NCBI RefSeq assembly: GCF_002288925.2 | Contig: NW_022098023.1 | Coordinates: 34,626,043 to 34,690,042 of the forward strand | Reading direction: 5' to 3' | Origin: Delphinapterus leucas | Taxonomy: Eukaryota; Chordata; Mammalia; Artiodactyla; Monodontidae | Length of the DNA: 64,000 bases | Part shown: positions 1-9,368 of the stretch, one piece after another | Position numbering within the stretch: position 1 is the first letter of the stretch | Layout of the letters: the number at the start of each line of letters is the position of its first letter | Translations under genes and position numbers: made by a program | Notes under the pieces: model-generated | The model's input: only the letters and a program-made list of their open reading frames with translations | What the model was told of the DNA's origin: nothing | The model's database searches: none

Positions 1-1212
1 TTTTGTTGCAATGGTAAATGGGAGTGTTTTCTTGATTTCACTTTCAGATTTTTCATCACTAGTATACAGGAATGCCAGAGATTTCTGTGCATTAATTTTG
101 TATCCTGCTACTTTACCAAATTCATGGATTAGCTCTGGTAGTTTTCTGGTAGCATCTGTAGGATTCTCTATGTATAGTATCATGTCATCTGCAAACAGTG
201 ACAGCTTTACTTCTTCTTTTCTGATTTGGATTCCTTTTATTTCCTTTTCTTCTCTGATTGCTGTGGCTAAAATTTCCAAAACTATGTTGAATAATAGTGG
301 TGAGAGTGGGCAACCTTGTCTTTTTCCTGATCTTAGTGGAAATGCTTTCAGTTTTTCACCATTGAGATCGATGTTGGCTGTGGGTTTGTCATATATGGCC
401 TTTATTATGTTGAGGAAAGCTCCCTCTATGCCTACTTTCTGGAGGGTTTTTATCATAAATTGGTGTTGAATTTTGTCGAAAGCTTTCTCTGCATCTATTG
501 TGATGATCATATGGTTTTTCTCCTTCAATTTGTAAATATGACGTATCACATTAATTGATTTGCATATATTGAAGAATCCTTGCATTCCTGAAATAAACCC
601 CACTTGATCATAGTGTATAATCTTTTTAATGTGCTGTTGGATTCTGTTTGCTAGTATTTTGTTGAAGATTTTTGCATCTATATTCATCAGTGATATTGGC
701 CTGTAGTTTTCTTTCTTTGGGACATCCTTGTCTGCTTTTGGTATCAGGGTGATGGTGGCCTGGTAGAATGAGTTTGGGAGTGTTCCTCCCTCTGCTATAT
801 TTTGGAAGAGTTTGAGAAGGATAGGTGTTAGCTCTTCTCTAAATGTTTGATAGAATTCACCTGTGCAGCCATCTGGTCCTGGGCTTTTGTTTGTTGAAAG
901 ATTTTTAATCATACTTTCAATTTCAGTGCTTGTGACTGGTCTGTTCATATTTTCTATTTCTTCCTGATTCAGTCTTGGCAGGTTGTGCATTTCTAAGAAT
1001 GTGTCCATTTCTTCCAGGTTGTCCATTGTATTGGCGTAGAGTTGCTTGTAGTAATTTCTCATGATCTTTTGTATTTCTGCCGTGTCAGTTGTTACATCTC
1101 CTTTATCATTTCTAATTCTATTGATTTGAGTCTTCTCCCTTTTTTTCTTGATTAGTCTGGTTAATGGCTTATCAATTTTGTTTATCTTCTCAAAGAACCA
1201 GCTTTTAGTTTT
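1..1212 (-). pseudogene. LINE-1 ORF2, reverse transcriptase segment (partial, frame still open)
   Basis: Translating the minus strand from 1212 gives one uninterrupted frame to position 1, about 404 codons, running off the window. It starts with the ORF2 linker ([17 protein letters not shown]), then the pre-RT motif NKSPGPDG. The reverse transcriptase motifs follow in order: DAEKAFD (motif A, first Asp codon 493-495), [12 protein letters not shown] (motif B) and FADD (catalytic box, codons at 184-195). The key aspartates for target-primed reverse transcription are all present. The segment is out of frame with the endonuclease segment upstream: codon register changes at about 1213, where two bases appear to be lost after the Asp-Glu codons. 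It is called a pseudogene because the full ORF2 cannot be translated as one protein. I read the frame by eye, so a missed stop is possible. Confidence 0.85.
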
Positions 1213-2278
1213 ACTCATCTTTGTTATCGTTTCCTTCATTTCTTTTTGATCTGACTTTTATGATTTTTTTCCTTCTGTTAACCTTGGGGTTTTTTTCTTC
1301 TTCTTTCTCTAATTGCTTTAGGTGCAAGGTTAGGTTGTTTATTCTAGATGTTTCCTGTTTCCTAAGGTGGGATTGTATTGCTATAAACTTCCCTCTTAGA
1401 ACTGCTTTTGCTGCATCCCATAGATTTTGGGTCATCATGTCTCCATTGTCATCTGTTTCTAGGTATTTTTTTATTTCCTCTTTGATTTCTTCAGCGGTCA
1501 TTTTGTTATTAAGTAGTGTATTGTTTTGCCTCCATGTCTTTGTATTTTCTACAGATCTTTTCCTGTAATTGATATCTAGTCTCATAGCGTTGTGGTCGGA
1601 AAAGATACGTGATACAATTTCAATTTTCTTAAATTTACCAAGGCTTGATTTGTGACCCAAGATATGATCTATCCTGGAGAATGTTCCATGAGCACTTGAG
1701 AAAAATATGTATTCTGTTGTTTTTGGATGGAATGTCCTATAAATATCAATTAAGTCCACCTTATTTAGTGTATCATATAAAGCTTGTGTTTCCTTATTTA
1801 TTTTCATTTTGGATGATCTGTCCATTGGTGAAAGTGGGGTGTTAAAGCCCCCTACTATGAATGTGATACTGTCAATTTCCCCTTTTATGGTTGTTAGTAT
1901 TTGCCTTATGCATTGAGGTGCTCCTATGTTGGGTGCATAAATATTTACAATTGTTATATCTTCTTCTTGGATTGATCCCTTGATCATTATGTAGTGTCCT
2001 TCTTTGTCTCTTCTAATAATCTTTATTTTAAAGTCTATTTTGCCTGATATGAGAATTGCTACTCCAGCTTTCTTTTGGTTTCAATTTGCATGGAATATCT
2101 TTTTCCATCAGCTTACTTTCAGTCTGTATGTGTCTCTAGGTCTGAAGTGGGTCTCTTGTAGACAGCAAATATATGGGTCTTGTTTTTGTATCCATTCAGC
2201 CAATCTGTGTCTTTTGCTGAGAGCATTTAGTCCGTTTACATTTAAGGTAATTATCGATATGTATGTTCCTATTCCCAT
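1211..2278 (-). pseudogene. LINE-1 ORF2, endonuclease segment (broken)
   Basis: ORF2 begins at an ATG at 2276-2278 with MGIGTYISIITLNVNGLN, the usual start of this domain with its conserved Asn. The QETH motif holding the catalytic Glu follows. Two in-frame TGA stops come next, at 2108-2110 and 2081-2083, both where the family has a tryptophan- or glycine-type codon. The frame is then open from 1987 to 1211 (258 codons) and covers the rest of the AP-like endonuclease, with IDHILG and SDHNAMRL. The family motif VGDFNTP reads VGGFNTP here: the catalytic Asp is Gly (codon 1847-1849). The domain would therefore be inactive even without the stops. The segment ends in a frameshift leading to the reverse transcriptase frame. 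Confidence 0.9.
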
Positions 2279-2336
2279 TTTCTTAATTGTTTTGGGTTCG
2301 TTATTGTAGGTCTTTTCCTTCTGTTGTGTTTCTTGC

Positions 2337-3229
2337 CTAGAGAAGTTCCTTTAGCATTTGTTGTAAAGCTGGTTTGGTGGTGCCGAACTCTCTCAGCCTT
2401 TGCTTGTCTGTAAAGGTTTTAATTTCTCCATCAAATCTGAATGAGAATCTTGCTGGGTAAAGTAATCTTGGTTCTGGTTTTTCTCCGTCATAACTTTAAA
2501 TATGTCTTGTCACTCCCTTTTGGCTTGCAGAGTTTCTTTTGAAAGATAAGCTGTTAACCTTATGGGGATTCCCTTGTGTGTTATTTGTTGTTTTTCCCTT
2601 GTTGCTTTTAATATGTTTTCTTTGTATTTAATTTTTGACAGTTTGTTTAATATGTGTCTTGACATATTTCTCCTTGGATTTATCCTGTATGGGACTCTCT
2701 GTGCTTCCTGGATTTGAATAACTATTTCCTTTCCCATATTAGGGAAGTCTTCAACTATAATCTCTTCAAATATTTTCTCAGTCCCTTTCTTTTTCTCTTG
2801 TTCTTCTGGAACCCCTATAATTCAAATGTTGGTGCATTTAATATTGTCCCAGAGGTCTCTGAGACTGTCCTCAGTTCTTTTCATTCTTTTATCTTTATTC
2901 TGCTCTGGAGTAGTTTTTTCCACTATTTTTTATTCCAGGTCACTTATCCGTTCTTCTGCCTCAGTTATTCTGCTATTGATCCCATCTAGAGTATTTTAAA
3001 TTTCATTTATTGTGTTGTTCATTGTTGCTTGTTTCAACTTCAGTTCTTCTAGGTCCTTGTTAAATGTTTCTTGCATTTTCTCTATTCTATTTCCAAGATT
3101 TTGGAATATCTTTACTATCATTGTTCTGAATTCTTTTTCAGGTAGACTGCCTATTTCCTCTTTATTTGTTAGGTCTGGTGGGTTTTTATCTTGCCCCTTT
3201 ATCTGCTGTGTGTTTTTCTGTCTTCTCAT
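2337..3229 (-). pseudogene. LINE-1 ORF1 (RNA-binding protein), broken by stops
   Basis: The start is an ATG at 3227-3229 giving MRRQKNTQQIKGQDK, the usual ORF1p N-terminus in cetartiodactyl L1. A heptad-like coiled-coil stretch follows (RIEKMQETFNKDLEELKLK). In-frame stops lie at 2996-2998, 2930-2932 and 2822-2824. The frame then reopens into the RNA-binding core and C-terminal domain (RVPYRINPRRN, HILNKLSKIKYKENILKA, REKQQITHKG) until a further stop at 2510-2512. A frameshift near 2480-2500 moves the tail (DGEIKTFTDKQRLREF, ending KPALQQMLKELL) to another frame, with the natural stop at 2337-2339. ORF1p normally forms trimers that coat L1 RNA; this copy cannot. The 58-base spacer to the ORF2 ATG is normal for L1. 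Confidence 0.9.
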
Positions 3230-3734
3230 TTTGCTTATGTCACTGTGTTTGGGGTCTCCTTTTTGCAGGCTGCAGGTTCGTAGTTCCTGTCGTTTTTGGT
3301 GTCTGTCCCCAGTGGCTAAAGTTGGTTCAGCGGGTTGTGTAGGCTTCCTGGTGGAGGGAACTAGTACCTGTATTCTGGTGGATGAGGCTGGATCTTGTCT
3401 TTCTGATGGGCAGGTCCAAGTCTGGTGGTGTGTTTTGGGGTGTCTGTTGACTTATTATGATTTTAGGCAGCCTCTCTGGTAATGGGTGGGGTTGTGTTCT
3501 TGTCTTGCTAGTTGTTTGGCATAGGGTATCCAGCACTGTAGCTTGCTGGTCGTTGAGTGAAGCTGGGTGCTGGTGTTGAGATGGAGATCCCTGGGAGATT
3601 TTCACTGTTTTATATTATGTGGAGCAGGGAGGTCTCTTGTGGACCAGTGTCCTGAAGTTGGCTCTCCCACCTCAGAGGCACAGCACTGACTCCTTGCTGT
3701 AACACCTTTCATCCACATGGCTCATAATAAAAGG

Positions 3735-3901
3735 GAGAAAAATTAAGAAGGAAAGAAAGAAAGAAAGAGAAAGAAGGAAGGAAGGAAGAAAGGAAGGAAA
3801 GAGAGAGAGAGAAAGAAAGAAAGAAAGAAAGAAGGGAGGGAGGGAGGAGGAAGGGAGGAAAGAAGGAAGGAGGGAAGGAAGGAAAGAAAGAAAGAAAGAA
3901 G
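3735..3901. repeat. GAAA/GGAA purine-rich low-complexity tract
   Basis: About 165 bases of almost pure A/G on the plus strand, built from GAAA, GGAA and GGGA units. It lies inside the L1 5' UTR and is followed by an A-rich run to about 3990. Such polypurine tracts can form triplex DNA and vary in length by slippage. Confidence 0.9.
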
Positions 3902-4380
3902 ATAAAATAAAATAAAGTTATCAAAATAAAAAATAATTATTAAGAAAAAAAATTAAAGAAAAAATTTTTTAAAAATTTTAAAGAAAAAACAAACAAACAA
4001 AAATGGATGGATAGAACCCTAGGACAAATGGTGGAAGCAAAGCTATACAGACAAAATCATACACACTCACAAAAAGAGGAAAAGGGGAAAAAATCATAAG
4101 TCTTGCTCTCAAAGTCCACCTCCTCAATTTGGGATGATTCGTTGTCTATTCATGTATTCCACAGATGCAGGGTATATCAAGTTGATTGTGGAGATTTAAT
4201 CCACTGCTCCTGAGGCTGCTGGGAGAGATTTTCCTTTCTCTTTGTTCGCACAGCTCCCTGGGCTCAGCTTTGGATTTGGCCCTGCCTCTGCGTGTAGGTC
4301 ACCAGAAGGCATCTGTTCTTTGCTCAGACAGGACTGGGTTAAAGGAGCAGCTGACTCTGGGACTCTAACACACTCAGGCC

Positions 4381-4403
4381 GGGGAGGGGAGGGGAGGGAG
4401 GGG
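4381..4403 (+). other. Potential G-quadruplex motif
   Basis: The plus strand has five G runs of three or more separated by single A bases. This meets the usual four-run G-quadruplex rule with one-base loops. It is on the strand opposite to L1 transcription, inside the L1 5' UTR. Confidence 0.75.
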
Positions 4404-5023
4404 CACGGAGTGCGGGGCAGGCCTGCAGCGGCAGAGGCCAGAGTGACATTGCACCAGCCTGAGGCGCGCCGTGCGTTCTCCGAGGGAAGTTGTCCCTGGG
4501 TCCTGGGACCCTGGCAGTGGCAGGCTGCACAGACTCCCCGGAAGGGGTGTGTAGAGAGTGACCTGTGCTTGCACACAGGCTTCTTGGTGGCGGCAGCAGC
4601 GGCCTTAGCATCTCATGACTGTCTCTGGGATCTGCACTTTTAGCCGTGGCTCGCACCCGTCTCTGGAGCTCCTTTAAGCAGCGCTCTTAATCCCCTCTCC
4701 TCACACACCAGGAAACAAAGAGGGAAGAAAAAGTCTCTTGCCTCTTCGACAGGTCCAGAATTTTCCCCGGACTCCCTCGTGGCTAGCCATGGTGCACTAA
4801 ACCCCTGCAGGCTGTGTTCACGCCGCCACCACCAGTCCTCTCCCTGCGCTCTGACCGAAGCCCGAGCCTCAGCCCCCAGCCCCACCCGCCACAGCGGGTG
4901 AGCAGACAAACCTCTCGGGCTGGTGAGTGCTGGTCGGCACTGATCCTCTGTGCAGAAATCTCTCCACTTTGCCCTCTGCACCCCTGTTGCTGCGCTCTCC
5001 TCCACGTCTCCGAAGATTCACCG

Positions 5024-5036
5024 CCCCCCCCCCCCC
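5024..5036. repeat. Poly-C run
   Basis: Thirteen consecutive C bases in the GC-rich part of the L1 5' UTR. It is a likely site of length errors in sequencing or assembly. Confidence 0.9.
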
Positions 5037-5316
5037 GCCACCAACAGTCTCTGCCCACGAAGGGGCTTCTAGTGTGTGGAAACCTTTCCTCCTTCACGGC
5101 TCCCTCCCACTGGTGTAGGTCCTGTCCCCATTCTTTTGTCTCTGTTTATTCTTTTTTCTTTTGCCCTACCCAGGTACGTGGGGAGTTTCTTGCCTTTTGG
5201 GAGGTCTGAGGTCTTCTGCCAGTGTTCGGTAGGTGTTCTGTGGGAGGTGTTCCACGTGTAGATGTATTTCTGATGTATCTGTGGGGAGGAAGGTGATCTC
5301 CACATCTTACTCTTCC

Positions 5317-5324
5317 GCCATCTT
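5317..5324 (-). promoter_or_regulatory. YY1-like site at the L1 5' end
   Basis: The minus strand reads AAGATGGC at this position, the core YY1 site. It lies within the first dozen bases of the element, the position where LINE-1 5' UTRs carry a YY1 site that fixes the transcription start. It also marks the 5' boundary of the L1 at about 5330. Confidence 0.7.
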
Positions 5325-5332
5325 CCCCCTAG

Positions 5333-5460
5333 TCAGATACATATTGTTCCACCCTTTTCTAGATGAGAAAATCGGTCTCTAGTGAGGTAGAGTAACTTAT
5401 TCAAGACCCTGAAGTTAGTACCTGGTGAAGGTAGGATTCTTATTTCTTTCTATGTAATTC
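5333..5460 (-). mobile_element. MIR fragment
   Basis: Read on the plus strand, the segment follows the reverse complement of MIR: a 'gatgagaaa' stretch, 'gaggtagagtaactta', 'caagaccctgaagttagta' and an ending near 'taggattc'. MIR is an ancient tRNA-derived SINE of mammals. The L1 abuts its left edge, so the L1 may have inserted into it. Diverged; moderate certainty. Confidence 0.6.
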
Positions 5461-5488
5461 TAGAAGCATGATCTGGGCTATACAATAC

Positions 5489-6050
5489 TGTGGCTGAGAG
5501 CTCTCAAAATTCTCCCAGTCCTCTGAGCACTCTGTTGGGAAAGGCAGTGTCCTGTACACAATCTTTTGATTCCCACTCAGTCACAAAAGAATGGGCCCTG
5601 GGCCTGAAACATTTTCTTACCAAGAGGTAAAGAGCCCACACAGCCAGCGCCAGGCTGATCACCTTGTGTGGAAATAATTTTCCTTGTACACGCTCAATGA
5701 GTCCTCTTTTGTCTTTGGTTAAGGTATGTGCATCATAGGTCACCTGACCAACACCACTGTCATGTCTGTTTTCTGTGGGGAGGGTACAGATTCCTTCCAC
5801 TGTAGCCCAAGAGAGGTACACGTAGACCAATTGCCCTGTGGTGGCCGCAGGGAGCAACCCACTGGTCATGGGTTGCCAACTATTGCAACTGCTTTTTCTC
5901 TGTCTGTTCTCTGCATCAATAAAGTATTGTTCCACTGAGTGCTTGACTGAAATGTTTTCCTTGGCAACTTTGATACCAAGATGCAGTGGGCAGAAGGGTT
6001 TGGAGACTTCCCGCAGGATTGGTGACCAGTGCACAGTACTCTGTTTGACA
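5489..6050 (+). mobile_element. Possible solitary LTR of an endogenous retrovirus
   Basis: About 560 bases, richer in G+C than the flanks, beginning TGTGGCTG and ending near TTTGACA. A polyadenylation signal AATAAA sits at 5918-5923 in a pyrimidine-rich context, followed by about 130 bases, a layout like the U3-R-U5 structure of an LTR. The minus strand has a 176-codon frame (5504-6034) with no recognisable motif, probably chance. No primer-binding site, internal region or convincing flanking duplication is visible, and the terminal inverted repeat is limited to TGT/ACA. It could be other unique or repeated DNA. Confidence 0.35.
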
Positions 6051-6500
6051 TACTCTTAGTTTAATACAGAGAATATCTGAGGAGGCTTAATACAGTGGTG
6101 TGGGATTTAACATTGCTACCGCATTTCAACTGTCTCCTGAAGGACACAGTTCTAAGACTTCCTTGGTTGATTAAGCTTCTGCTCTTTTCCCTGGAGCTTT
6201 AATCCCAATCAGAGTAGTCTTTAGCAACCGAGCCCCTCTAGGCCCTACCTATTCCCATATTTCGACCTTTCCTTCTCCCTTTTGTCACTGTCCTCCTGCT
6301 TTCTGGACACCAAATGCCCATATACGGGCTATCTGAAAGTCAGAATATTCCCTGACTGAAAAGTGCAAGTCAGTTTTTTCATCTCTTCTCAGATACTTGG
6401 TAAGTTACCTTATTGCCTCACAGTAGATCTACTGACTCTTGACCTACATTATCTGCCTCTTTGCTCTTTGGATTCAATTTTTTGCCATAAGACTGAGCTT
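6051..6500. other. Unassigned non-coding stretch
   Basis: I recognise no gene or repeat. Composition is mixed with a short C-rich part around 6220-6320. No open frame has support. Confidence 0.6.
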
Positions 6501-6508
6501 TCTTGTAG

Positions 6509-6716
6509 ATTTTTTTTTTTTTTTGCGGTACGCGGGCCTCTTACTGTTGTGGCCTCTCCCATTGTGGAGCACAGGCTCCGGATGCACAGGCTCAGCGGTC
6601 ATGGCTCACGGGCCCAGCCGCTCCACGGCATGTGGGATCCTCCTGGACTAGGGCACGAACCCGTGTCCCCTGCATCGGCAGGCGGACTCTCAACCACTGC
6701 ACCACCAGGGAAGCCC
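6509..6716 (-). mobile_element. CHR-type SINE (short form)
   Basis: A tRNA-derived SINE in minus orientation. The poly-T at the left is its A tail, and the head is the reverse complement of 'gcttccctggtg' at the right end. The pol III boxes are recognisable. It is flanked by the 8-bp direct repeat tcttgtag (6501-6508 and 6717-6724), a target-site duplication showing L1-mediated insertion. A 122-codon frame crossing it (6363-6731, plus) is not a gene. Confidence 0.95.
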
Positions 6717-6724
6717 TCTTGTAG

Positions 6725-7764
6725 TTTTTAGTTGGCAAGACCCTCTGCAGGAGCCTGACAGACCTTCATATCTCTGTACTTTATTAGCAAAGGTACAAAA
6801 TTATCTGGTGTGTTCAGCAAGGCTGGCCATTTGAAAGGTGTGACATACTTGTGAAAAGGTCTATCAGTTTCTGAAATCAAAAGCAGTACTCATTTATGGA
6901 ATGGGTCAGAAAAAGTTTTTGTTTGTTTGTTCATCTTAGCAGCAAGTATGAAACTTCTTCACAGGGTGAGGCCTAGCTTAGTTGAATCTTCTTTGCAAAG
7001 ATTAACTGCAGTAGAATATCAGCTTTTAAGAGGGCCTAGAATTTCTGTGCATAAATCAAGGAAAGATTTATTTTGCTGCTTCAGAGAAAAGGGAGAGAGA
7101 TGGAAAAATAGGACTTGGAGACACAAGATAGTGGAATGCTGCAAATGACATAGACTCCTTCCTAATAACATCTAAATCTTCAATAAATTCCAAAACTTAT
7201 TAGATATTTCATTGGAGAGGACTTTTTTTAGACATGACTGAAAGTGTTGATCTCTGAATTTAGGTCAGTGTGGAAAAGAAATGAAATGAGAATATAGAAC
7301 AAGTAACTATTTGACTGTGAGGAAACAGCTGTCATGAAATCACTGTGTCTGGACTCTCAAAAATTGTGAATTTGGAGATTGTCAAGTTTTTACAATTTCC
7401 ACATGGCCAGGGAACCCAAGCTAACTCTGAATTACATGTAGAGGAGTAGGTCATTTTCAAATAGCAACCACACTTAGGAAGGACCATGATACCCCTGAAA
7501 AACAGTGTCTATAACACATGTTGTTCAACTATTTACAAGTATATAGATAATAAAATAGATCCTATAGTGCTAGGAATAGATTTATGCACGCATGCCACCA
7601 CACAAAAACAGGCAAGTAAAATGTTTTTTCGTTTATACAAAAGGCAAGTATTTATATCATAAGGCATGATTTCAGAAAGGATGGGGAAGATATCTCAGAA
7701 AAACAAAACAGCACCGCCTTATAAATAGAACACATGGAATTCTTCACTAACCCTTGTGTAATGT
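6725..7764. other. Unassigned non-coding stretch
   Basis: AT-rich DNA. The 73-codon frame at 6927-7148 has no recognisable content. Nothing else supported. Confidence 0.6.
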
Positions 7765-7985
7765 TTACTATGTATCAGTCACTTTTTAAACCACTTCTAA
7801 ACTATTAACTCATTGAATCTAGAAGTAATTTGAATTAAGCATAATCTTACAGATAAGGAAAATAAGGCACAAAGAGATGAAAATCTTGTTCAAGTCTCAC
7901 AGCTGGTAACTGACAGGATTTAAAGGCAGGATTTAAACCCAGGCCATCTGACTCAGAGTCACAGTTTAAATGCTGTGTATAGGCT
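7765..7985 (-). mobile_element. MIR element
   Basis: On the plus strand it reads as the reverse complement of MIR: 'cttacagataaggaaaataa', 'ggcacaaagagatgaaaat', 'caagtctcacagctggtaac', 'ggatttaaacccaggccat'. These match the conserved core and the tRNA-related part in the right order. Confidence 0.85.
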
Positions 7986-9165
7986 TTGGAGAAGTAAATG
8001 AAGAGTTATTGGTTATGTATACAGATGGCAGTTTTGAAAGGATGTGGCATAGTAATAAGTATGTGTATGAGTTATTGCTGATTTAAAGGATGGACTTGTC
8101 CTGGAAAATAAAAGCAAAAGGGATGACAGCTCCTTAAAATTTTTACTCTTCTGTGTCTCTCTTTGTATATTTGCCAATCTCTGGCTCTGTTCAGAGAGAT
8201 CAGTGAAGAAACAAGAACATAAATATTTTTATTTCAGTGGGCATTGCTAGAAACAACTCCAAACTACACTATACTATTAAAAGATTAGGTAAGAAATGAA
8301 GACCTGGGATCATGAAGAACAAACTAGTTGCACAGAAGCACTCTTAGGAACAGGAGTTATTGATGGCAATCTTACTGAAAAAAAATAGAATCACAATATA
8401 ATAAGCTTATTTTTAAATAGTCCATGCTGTTTCTTTAAGTGTCCTGAATTTATATACTACATTAAAACATTTTATCATAATGAGCAATTCTGCTTTCTCT
8501 CTGATTCACTTGGGCAGTAAATGTTTTCTCCTTTATTTATAGCATGTTTAAGTTACTCTCTGATAACCTTTCCTAATTGGAGAAGTTATTTTAACAGTTG
8601 TTAGTAAAATAAACTCAACTGTTCATGTGTAGTAACCAGTGAAACTAATTGACAATCTTTCTTTCACAGTTGGTTTCAAACATCTCTGTAATGAATCCTT
8701 TGGATAATTACATGACTAAATCTTTAGTGAAATAAAAGTAACTGCATTTTTAAGACAAATATTAGGTAATTCAGTACAGATATATGCAGGAAGAGGCAGG
8801 GGGAGAATTACTTACCAAACTGCTGAAAATAAAAAATCTAGAAAAATAATTAAAAACAAAAAATATATAAATAGAAATAAATATGAGTGTTCCAGTTTAT
8901 TCCTTCTTGTAATATGCTTAAAATTCTAAATTAATGTTTTGCTATAAAGTAAAAATATTTTATCAAATGGTTGAAATTCATGAAAATGAAAGATGGAAAT
9001 ATGAAAGAGGAAATATTTAACAAATATGAAATGATAAAATGTTTAAAATTTTAATGTGGGAGCCATATTTTATACATGCACAAATAGTTTTTACTGTATA
9101 TAAGATAAACTAAGTATATTTTCTTACACTAATTTAATAACATTTGATAATAATAATTCACATAT
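7986..9165. other. Unassigned AT-rich stretch
   Basis: No gene or repeat recognised. A-rich around 8820-9060. May include old L1 debris too diverged to call. Confidence 0.55.
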
Positions 9166-9368
9166 AGTTGTCCTTCAGTATCATGGGGGGGTTAGTTCTA
9201 GGACCGCCCCCCATGGATACCATAATCTACAGATGCTCAAGTCTTATATAAAATGGCATAATACATTTGGACCTCAGTATTCATAGGTTGCACATCCATG
9301 GATTCAAATTCCATCTGTGGTTGGTTGAATCCAAGGATTCAGAGCCCCATGGCTAGGGAGGGCCAACC
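9166..9368 (+). mobile_element. Tigger/MER2-like DNA transposon remnant
   Basis: The left end 'gttgtccttcagtatcatgg' and the right end 'ctagggagggccaac' are imperfect inverted repeats of the kind in Tigger-family (Tc1/mariner) non-autonomous elements. Internal text such as 'ggataccataatctacagat', 'gctcaagtcttatataaaat' and 'ggttggttgaatcca' fits MER2. Usual copies are longer, so this one is internally deleted. TA-type target duplication is plausible (TA at 9165-9166) but weak. Confidence 0.75.

Larger units (their letters stand above)
1..5330 (-). mobile_element. LINE-1 retrotransposon, 5' part, cut by the window edge
   Basis: The element is read on the minus strand. From its 5' end it holds a long GC-rich 5' UTR (5330 to about 3230), a broken ORF1 (3229-2337) and ORF2 from 2278 down to the window edge. 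The order 5' UTR, ORF1, short spacer, ORF2 and the recognisable protein motifs identify LINE-1 of the cetartiodactyl type. The rest of ORF2, the 3' UTR and the poly-A tail lie to the left of position 1, so target-site duplications cannot be checked. The 5' end is intact, beginning with the run that carries a YY1-like site, so the copy was probably full length when it inserted. ORF1 stops, ORF2 stops and a frameshift make it non-autonomous now. It sits directly against a MIR fragment at 5333. Confidence 0.95.
3230..5330 (-). promoter_or_regulatory. LINE-1 5' UTR and internal promoter region
   Basis: This 2.1 kb leader lies between the L1 5' end and the ORF1 ATG. It is much richer in G+C and CpG than the surrounding DNA between about 4380 and 5110, as expected of an L1 internal promoter, and purine-rich between 3735 and 3901 on the plus strand. 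Several frames of more than 100 codons occur on both strands (for example 4640-5005 and 4783-5097 minus, 4242-4643 and 4814-5209 plus). They show no domain and are best explained by the scarcity of AT-rich stop codons. A 78-codon frame (5069-5305 minus) starts only about 25 bases from the L1 5' end and could act as an upstream ORF. It should not be taken for a host CpG-island promoter. Confidence 0.85.

Noticed and set aside
3709..3924. Low-complexity Ser/Phe/Pro frame
   Set aside because: It is the translation of a GA-rich tract within the L1 5' UTR.
4380..5110. CpG-rich region resembling a CpG-island gene promoter
   Set aside because: It lies inside the LINE-1 5' UTR, between the L1 5' end and ORF1; no exon follows it.
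5504..6034. 176-codon minus-strand frame as a host or viral gene
   Set aside because: No recognisable domain, no regulatory context, and it falls in a segment better explained as a possible LTR.
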